Assembly (NCBI GenBank): GCA_021731215.1
Contig: JAKFXU010000191.1
Span: forward strand, 1 to 6,132
Reading direction: 5' to 3'
DNA from: Rhodoferax sp.
GTDB lineage: Bacteria; Pseudomonadota; Gammaproteobacteria; Burkholderiales; Burkholderiaceae_C
DNA length: 6,132 nt
Part shown: one piece after another, positions 1 to 6,132 of the stretch
How positions within the stretch are numbered: position 1 is the first letter of the stretch
Layout of the letters: each line of letters starts with the position of its first letter
The notes under the pieces: generated by a model
What the model saw: the letters and a program-made list of their open reading frames with translations, nothing else
Database searches by the model: none
Told to the model about the DNA's origin: nothing
Position numbers and translations under genes: made by a program

Positions 1-692
1 TTGGCGACTTGCCGCTGGCGATGCAAGCCAAGCTGCTGCGCGCCATTCAGGAGCGCCGCATCCGCCCGCTCGGATCGCCCCAGGAAGAGGCGGTTGACGT
101 GCGCATCATCAGCGCCACCCACAAGGACCTGGCGGCCGAAGTGCAGGCCGGACGCTTTCGGCAAGACCTGTATTACCGCTTGAACGTGATCGAAATTGTG
201 ATCCCGCCCTTGCGCGAGCGGCGCGAAGACCTGCCCGCGCTGTGCCACGCCCTGCTGCAGCGCATTGCCCATGAATCCGGCATCCCGGTACCCACGCTGG
301 CGCCCGCGCTACTGGAACAACTGGCGCGCGATCCGCTGCCGGGCAATGTGCGCGAACTGGAGAATGTGCTGCACCGGGCGGTCGCCCTGAGCGATGCCGA
401 TGAGCTCCGGATCGAACCCGCCATGCCTCCAGCGCTGGGGCCCGGCGCTGGCGAACCCGGCCCGGCAGCGCCGCCCGCGGATGACGCGCAGAGCCGCCTG
501 CCCAGCGACTTGCAAGGCCATCTCGACAGCGCCGAGCGCGAGATCTTGATCCAGGCGCTGCAGCAATCGGGCTTCAACCGCACGGCGGCGGCGGCGCGCC
601 TGGGTTTGAGCCTGCGCCAAATGCGCTATCGCATCGCGCGACTGCGCATCGACAACCCGCCAAACGGCGACGGGTCCGATGAATCGGTCTGA
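1..692 (+). CDS. pilR: Sigma-54-dependent response regulator, C-terminal part (probable PilR), 5' truncated
   Basis: The reading frame is open from base 3 and runs off the left edge, so about 229 C-terminal residues are present. What remains is the second half of the AAA+ sigma-54 activator domain, an Ala/Pro/Gly-rich linker (about 420-503) and a Fis-type helix-turn-helix (about 579-644, RTAAAARLGLSLRQMRYRIA). In the AAA+ part I see the segment that follows Walker B (GDLPLAMQAKLLRAIQE), the sensor I region (IISATHKDL), the FRQDLYYRLNV arginine-finger region, PPLRERREDLP, and GNVREL of sensor II near 342-359. The receiver domain, Walker A and GAFTGA loop must lie upstream, outside the window. 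Proteins of this family hydrolyse ATP to open sigma-54 promoters. The HTH sequence and the adjacent ampD match PilR of Burkholderiales, activator of type IV pilin transcription. Another NtrC-family regulator cannot be excluded. Its last 14 bases overlap ampD. Confidence 0.85.
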   Translation, partial: GDLPLAMQAKLLRAIQERRIRPLGSPQEEAVDVRIISATHKDLAAEVQAGRFRQDLYYRLNVIEIVIPPLRERREDLPALCHALLQRIAHESGIPVPTLAPALLEQLARDPLPGNVRELENVLHRAVALSDADELRIEPAMPPALGPGAGEPGPAAPPADDAQSRLPSDLQGHLDSAEREILIQALQQSGFNRTAAAARLGLSLRQMRYRIARLRIDNPPNGDGSDESV

Positions 693-1308
693 CGCGCCAG
701 AGCCGGCGCCGCTTTGGCAGGCGGGCTGGTATCAATTTGCCAGCCAGCGGCCTTGTCCCAATTTCGGCCCGCGTCCGGCCGGGGCCCCGGTTGATCTGAT
801 CGTGCTGCATTCCATCAGCCTGCCGCCGGGCCAGTATGAGGGTGACGCGGTGCAACGCCTGTTCAGCAACCAACTCGACTGGAACCAGCACCCCTACTTC
901 AAAACGATCGAGGGCCTGCAGGTGTCGGCGCACTTCTTCATCCGTCGCCACGGCGAACTGCTGCAGTTCGTCAGTTGCGATAAGCGCGCCTGGCATGCCG
1001 GCATCTCCCATTACCGCGGCCGCAGCAACTGCAACGATGACTCGATCGGCATCGAGCTCGAAGGCGTCGCAGGCGGCCGCTTTGAAGACAGTCAATATGA
1101 AACGCTGGCGGGCCTGTGCGCGGCCCTGCTGCAACGCTACCCCATCGCTCATATCGCCGGCCACGAACATGTGGCGCCAGGCCGCAAGGCCGACCCCGGC
1201 GCGGGCTTCGACTGGCCACTTTTCCAACAGACCCTGGGCTTGGCAGCTGCGTACTTTCCCGCTGGTGTTTTGACAAGCCATATGGCTGGCAACACCTCCG
1301 CCCCGTAG
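679..1308 (+). CDS. ampD: 1,6-anhydro-N-acetylmuramyl-L-alanine amidase AmpD
   Basis: This 209-residue protein of the amidase_2 (PGRP-like) fold cleaves the lactyl-amide bond between anhydro-MurNAc and the stem peptide during cytoplasmic peptidoglycan recycling. In many Gram-negatives its loss raises AmpR-dependent beta-lactamase expression. Against remembered E. coli AmpD (183 aa), the zinc ligands are H44 (VLHSISLPPG), H162 and D172 (GHEHVAPGRKADPG). The catalytic-type E126 (IGIELEG) and K170 are also present, as are SAHFFIRRHGELLQFV and DKRAWHAGIS. There is no signal peptide, consistent with cytosolic AmpD. The ATG at 679 lies inside the end of pilR, with a 14-base overlap suggesting translational coupling; no strong Shine-Dalgarno is visible. 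The family core ends near residue 190. The remaining tail is unlike AmpD, and its final codons and TAG stop belong to an intergenic repeat, so the native C-terminus may have been altered by repeat insertion. Confidence 0.93.
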   Translation: MNRSDAPEPAPLWQAGWYQFASQRPCPNFGPRPAGAPVDLIVLHSISLPPGQYEGDAVQRLFSNQLDWNQHPYFKTIEGLQVSAHFFIRRHGELLQFVSCDKRAWHAGISHYRGRSNCNDDSIGIELEGVAGGRFEDSQYETLAGLCAALLQRYPIAHIAGHEHVAPGRKADPGAGFDWPLFQQTLGLAAAYFPAGVLTSHMAGNTSAP

Positions 1309-1377
1309 GGTGGGCCAAGCGCAGCGTGCCCACGGACTCCGCCCCGTAGGGTGGGCAAAGCGCAGCGTGCCCACGAA
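1296..1377. repeat. Two tandem 41-bp palindromic (REP-like) repeat units
   Basis: Two directly adjacent 41-bp units, 1296-1336 and 1337-1377, both begin CTCCGCCCCGTAGGG and differ at only two positions (39 of 41 identical). A third unit starts at 1378 (CTCCGCC) and then diverges. Each unit holds an inverted repeat: GTGGGC 1310-1315 with GCCCAC 1328-1333, and GTGGGCA 1351-1357 with TGCCCAC 1368-1374, around a roughly 10-12 base loop containing AGCGCAGCG. Very similar motifs are, from memory, widely dispersed between genes in many proteobacteria. No transposase is in the window. On the minus strand the units translate into spurious peptides. Unit 1 supplies the last three sense codons and the stop of ampD. 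Confidence 0.85.
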
Positions 1378-1408
1378 CTCCGCCGTATTTTCCGAATAGC
1401 GTTGGCGC

Positions 1409-1430
1409 AAAAATTCCAGGGTGAATTTTT
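1409..1430. other. AT-rich inverted repeat, possible weak terminator after ampD
   Basis: AAAAATTC (1409-1416) pairs perfectly with GAATTTTT (1423-1430) around a 6-base loop. The 3' arm ends in five T, as a rho-independent terminator would, but the stem is only 8 bp and AT-rich, so termination would be weak. It could act on either strand. It may instead be part of the larger repeat element that starts at 1296. Confidence 0.3.
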
Positions 1431-1486
1431 CTCCGGGTCGTGCCGCCTTGGCGACTGTTCTGGAAATACCCACTTTTGTGGATCAG

Positions 1487-1502
1487 ACACTACCGGTAGT
1501 GG
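1487..1502. promoter_or_regulatory. Upstream NrdR-box-like palindrome
   Basis: The core CACTACCGGTAGTG (1488-1501) is a perfect 14-bp palindrome. Against the NrdR box consensus as I know it (acaCwAtATaTwGtgt) the 16-mer matches at 11 positions, keeping the outer CTA/TAG arms but with CCGG in the centre. It starts exactly 32 bp before the second box, which is the roughly three-turn spacing of paired NrdR boxes in other bacteria. NrdR is the ATP-cone repressor of ribonucleotide reductase operons. Confidence 0.6.
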
Positions 1503-1503
1503 C

Positions 1504-1532
1504 TTGTAATCGCTCCAGACCCCATATATAGT
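1504..1532 (+). promoter_or_regulatory. Predicted sigma-70 promoter of nrdA
   Basis: TTGTAA (1504-1509) as -35 and TATAGT (1527-1532) as -10 are separated by 17 bp, giving a predicted start near 1539 and a leader of about 92 bases. The -10 lies inside the downstream NrdR box and the -35 between the two boxes, so bound NrdR would block RNA polymerase. Predicted from sequence only. Confidence 0.6.
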
Positions 1533-1534
1533 GT
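1519..1534. promoter_or_regulatory. Downstream NrdR box overlapping the nrdA -10
   Basis: The 16-mer ACCCCATATATAGTGT matches the NrdR consensus acaCwAtATaTwGtgt at 14 of 16 positions, with mismatches at positions 3 and 5. Its location over the predicted -10 and upstream of a class I ribonucleotide reductase gene fits repression by NrdR when dATP is plentiful. The nrdR gene itself is not in this window. Confidence 0.75.
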
Positions 1535-1620
1535 GTCCTGCTTGCTCGGCTTGCCGGCCCGCCACCAACCGCGGTGCGGCGCGCAGTGACCCGCAGCCTC
1601 CATAAAACACAACCACCGAT

Positions 1621-1626
1621 AAGGAG
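1621..1626 (+). promoter_or_regulatory. Ribosome binding site that sets the nrdA start
   Basis: AAGGAG sits 4 bases before the ATG at 1631. This favours 1631 over the in-frame GTG at 1574, which has no such site and would add 19 residues unlike NrdA. Confidence 0.8.
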
Positions 1627-1630
1627 ACAA

Positions 1631-4568
<2,938 letters not shown>

Positions 4569-4654
4569 GGCGGCTGCGACGGGCGCCTTCATGGCGATGC
4601 GATGTTGCTGCACAACACTTGCCGACGCAATCGGGCAGCGAGGTGAATGAAGAC

Positions 4655-4683
4655 TTTTCATTTCAATTCGCTGCTCTCATAAT
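4655..4683 (+). promoter_or_regulatory. Possible separate promoter for nrdB
   Basis: TTTTCA (4655-4660, 4 of 6 to the -35 consensus) and CATAAT (4678-4683, 5 of 6 to the -10) are 17 bp apart in the AT-richer end of the nrdA-nrdB gap. A start near 4690 would leave a leader of only about 13 bases. No NrdR-like box is seen here. The same region has a small inverted repeat (AATGAA 4646-4651 with TTCATT 4657-4662). Weak evidence; nrdB may simply be read from the nrdA promoter. Confidence 0.3.
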
Positions 4684-4702
4684 TCGCTGATTGGAAATAC
4701 TT

Positions 4703-5830
4703 ATGTTGACCTGGGACGAAGAAGTCAAGCCCACTTTGCCATTGTCTGTTGCACGCGGCTCATCGAGCAGCCGCTCACCAGAGCCGCCTGCGCCGTTTGC
4801 CGCCAGCCGCCCGCACCGCATCAATGCCGCTGACAAGCGCATCATCAATGGCAAGACCGACGTCAACCAACTGGTCCCGTTCAAGTACAAATGGGCCTGG
4901 GAAAAATACCTCTCCAGTTGCGCCAACCACTGGATGCCGCAAGAAGTCAACATGACGCGCGACATCGCGCTGTGGAAAGACCCCAACGGCCTGGCCGAGG
5001 ACGAGCGGCGCATCATCAAACGCAATCTCGGCTTTTTCGTCACGGCCGATTCGCTGGCCGCCAACAACATCGTGCTCGGCACTTACCGCCACATCACGGC
5101 GCCCGAGTGCCGCCAGTTCTTGTTGCGCCAGGCCTTTGAAGAAGCGATTCATACCCACGCCTACCAGTACATCGTGGAGTCGCTGGGCCTGGACGAAAGC
5201 GAGATCTTCAACGCCTACAACGAAGTCCAGTCGATTCGCGACAAGGACCAGTTCCTGCTGCCCTTCATTGAAGCCATCATGGACCCGGCGTTCAAGACCG
5301 GCACCGCCGAAACCGACCAAACGCTGCTGAAGTCGCTGATCGTGTTTGCCTGCCTGATGGAAGGCCTGTTTTTCTATGTCGGCTTCACCCAGATTCTGGC
5401 CCTGGGCCGGCAAAACAAGATGACGGGTGCGGCCGAGCAATACCAGTACATCCTGCGCGACGAGTCGATGCACTGCAACTTTGGCATTGACCTGATCAAC
5501 CAGCTCAAGCTGGAAAACCCGCAGTTGTGGAGCGCCGAATTCAAGGCCGAAATCAGGACGCTGTTCGAGCAGGCGGTGGAGCTTGAATACCAATACGCCG
5601 AGGACACCATGCCGCGCGGCGTGCTGGGCATGAATGCCTCCATGTTCAAAGGCTATTTGCGCTATATCGCCAACCGGCGCGCGACGCAGATTGGACTCGA
5701 CGCACTGTTCCCGAACGAAGAGAATCCGTTCCCGTGGATGAGCGAAATGATTGACCTGAAGAAGGAACGCAATTTCTTCGAGACGCGCGTCATTGAATAT
5801 CAGTCCGGCGGCGCGCTGTGCTGGGATTGA
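4703..5830 (+). CDS. nrdB: Class I ribonucleoside-diphosphate reductase, beta (small) subunit NrdB
   Basis: NrdB (375 aa) is the ferritin-like subunit that assembles a dimetal-oxygen cofactor and the radical that starts catalysis in NrdA. All six metal ligands can be placed by spacing against Chlamydia R2: D116 (TADSLAANN), E147 and H150 ([10 protein letters not shown]), E220 (LMEGLFF), E254 and H257 (RDESMH). Y154 occupies the radical position, which is Phe127 in the Chlamydia class Ic enzyme, so a tyrosyl-radical enzyme is expected. The first ligand is Asp, where Chlamydia has Glu. Residues about 10-40 are a Ser/Pro/Ala-rich variable stretch; the core begins near [19 protein letters not shown]. 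The C-terminus ([10 protein letters not shown]) is the expected tail that docks on NrdA. I chose ATG 4703 (MLTWDEE) over the in-frame TTG 4691 because it matches the family start; the only ribosome site is a weak GGAA at 4693. It lies 134 bases after nrdA, same strand. Confidence 0.95.
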   Translation: MLTWDEEVKPTLPLSVARGSSSSRSPEPPAPFAASRPHRINAADKRIINGKTDVNQLVPFKYKWAWEKYLSSCANHWMPQEVNMTRDIALWKDPNGLAEDERRIIKRNLGFFVTADSLAANNIVLGTYRHITAPECRQFLLRQAFEEAIHTHAYQYIVESLGLDESEIFNAYNEVQSIRDKDQFLLPFIEAIMDPAFKTGTAETDQTLLKSLIVFACLMEGLFFYVGFTQILALGRQNKMTGAAEQYQYILRDESMHCNFGIDLINQLKLENPQLWSAEFKAEIRTLFEQAVELEYQYAEDTMPRGVLGMNASMFKGYLRYIANRRATQIGLDALFPNEENPFPWMSEMIDLKKERNFFETRVIEYQSGGALCWD

Positions 5831-5840
5831 GGATTAACCA

Positions 5841-5987
5841 ATGACCAACAGAATTTCACAAGCGCTTGATTGCCCCAAAGCGGGCAAGCGCCGTTTGTGT
5901 CCCCGAGTTCATGGTGCTGGGATTGAGCCCAACACCATGGATCGCTTCATGCATTCCAACTCGCATGAAGTGCTCTTTGTAAATTGA
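5841..5987 (+). CDS. Doubtful small ORF, 48 codons, between nrdB and the histone-like gene
   Basis: ATG at 5841 to TGA at 5985-5987 encodes MTNRISQALDCPKAGKRRLC and onward to HEVLFVN. GAGGA at 5829-5833, overlapping the nrdB stop, is 7 bases upstream, so translation coupled to nrdB is possible. I do not recognise the peptide: it has no membrane segment or motif, two Cys and a basic patch (KAGKRR). The whole ORF coincides with three consecutive inverted repeats, which argues that the DNA may serve as RNA structure instead of coding. It may also be a remnant of an older gene. Confidence 0.25.
   Translation: MTNRISQALDCPKAGKRRLCPRVHGAGIEPNTMDRFMHSNSHEVLFVN
5862..5972. other. Three consecutive inverted repeats downstream of nrdB
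   Basis: Hairpin 1 pairs GCGCTTG (5862-5868) with CAAGCGC (5885-5891); a competing inner pairing is TTGCCC (5870-5875) with GGGCAA (5882-5887). Hairpin 2 pairs ATGGTGCTGGG (5911-5921) with CCCAACACCAT (5928-5938), 11 bp with one mismatch and a 6-base loop, extendable outward by four more pairs including wobbles. Hairpin 3 pairs CTTCATGC (5945-5952) with GCATGAAG (5963-5970), perfect, 10-base loop. None is followed by a clean T-run (the nearest is CTCTTTGT at 5973-5980). They could be a transcript 3'-end stabiliser, a weak terminator of nrdAB, or leader structure for the next gene. Confidence 0.5.
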
Positions 5988-6003
5988 TCAAGGAGAATAT
6001 CAA

Positions 6004-6132
6004 ATGGCAACTGCAAAAAAACCGGCCGCAAAAAAGGCCGCTCCCGCCAAGAAAGCGGCACCCGCGAAGACAGTAGCAACCAAGAAAGCGGCACCGGCGA
6101 AAAAAGCGGCAGCTAAAAAAGCCGCGCCCGCC
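6004..6132 (+). CDS. Histone H1-like Lys/Ala/Pro-rich DNA-binding protein, N-terminal part, truncated at window end
   Basis: The first 43 codons are present and the frame is open at the right edge. Composition is 20 Ala, 13 Lys and 5 Pro of 43 residues, arranged as a degenerate repeat of the type KKAAPA (for example KKAAPAKKAAPAK). This resembles the C-terminal tail of eukaryotic histone H1 and bacterial H1-like proteins such as BpH1 of Bordetella and HctB-type proteins, which bind DNA without sequence specificity and help condense the nucleoid. The start is well supported: AAGGAG at 5990-5995, 8 bases before ATG. It follows nrdB on the same strand, an order I associate with Burkholderiales. 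A functional link to DNA precursor supply is only inference. A low-complexity AlgP-like regulator or a protein with a further folded domain beyond the window remains possible. Confidence 0.85.
   Translation, partial: MATAKKPAAKKAAPAKKAAPAKTVATKKAAPAKKAAAKKAAPA

Larger units (their letters stand above)
1309..1630 (+). other. Intergenic region between ampD and nrdA
   Basis: This gap of 322 bases has no credible gene. From left to right it holds most of the two palindromic repeat units, an AT-rich hairpin (1409-1430), about 55 bases without a recognisable signal, then the paired NrdR-like boxes and promoter (1487-1534). A leader of roughly 90 bases follows, ending in the nrdA ribosome binding site. 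Minus-strand frames are open here but show no family resemblance and are explained by GC-rich shadow coding plus the repeats. Confidence 0.7.

Noticed and set aside
1296..1377. CRISPR array
   Set aside because: Two directly abutting, internally palindromic units with no spacers between them.
574..1473. Minus-strand open frame of about 299 codons opposite ampD and the repeats
   Set aside because: Antisense of ampD plus translated repeat units (the RFAHPTGR and WPTLRGG pieces come from the 41-bp palindrome), with no start signal or domain.
1574..1630. GTG at 1574 as the nrdA start
   Set aside because: The added 19 residues are not NrdA-like, there is no ribosome site before 1574, and AAGGAG precedes the ATG at 1631.
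4775..5593. Minus-strand open frame of about 272 codons opposite nrdB
   Set aside because: Mirror of the conserved nrdB coding sequence; no recognisable domain.

Overview
The window is GC-rich, densely coding DNA with all recognised genes on the + strand. It looks like a betaproteobacterium of the order Burkholderiales, probably near Comamonadaceae. This rests on the gene order pilR - ampD - nrdA - nrdB - lysine/alanine-rich histone H1-like gene and on protein sequences typical of that group. The assignment comes from recognition, not a database search. I see no phage, CRISPR, defence or other novel multi-gene system; this is mostly core genome with some interesting local structure.

Layout. 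Positions 1-692 hold the C-terminal half of a sigma-54-dependent response regulator, most likely PilR, which controls type IV pilus genes. Its end overlaps the start of ampD (679-1308), a cytosolic zinc amidase for peptidoglycan recycling. The last codons and stop of ampD lie inside the first of two tandem 41-bp palindromic repeat units (1296-1377). The 322-base gap that follows (1309-1630) carries the rest of the repeats, an AT-rich hairpin, and a convincing nrd control region. That region has two NrdR-box-like palindromes 32 bp apart, with a sigma-70-type promoter whose -10 lies inside the downstream box.

nrdA (1631-4568) and nrdB (4703-5830) encode the two subunits of an aerobic class I ribonucleotide reductase of the Chlamydia-like sequence subgroup, here with tyrosine at the radical position. 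NrdA binds and reduces ribonucleoside diphosphates under control of an N-terminal ATP-cone. NrdB supplies the radical from its dimetal site. The nrdA reading frame is broken at a CG-dinucleotide run near 3831-3840. Restoring one CG pair rejoins the two halves exactly into a 979-residue protein, so the break is a 2-bp loss, either a sequencing error or a real mutation.

Between nrdB and the last gene (5831-6003) is a short region with three consecutive inverted repeats and a doubtful 48-codon ORF. From 6004 to the window end runs the start of a histone H1-like protein made almost entirely of Lys, Ala and Pro, continuing past the window.
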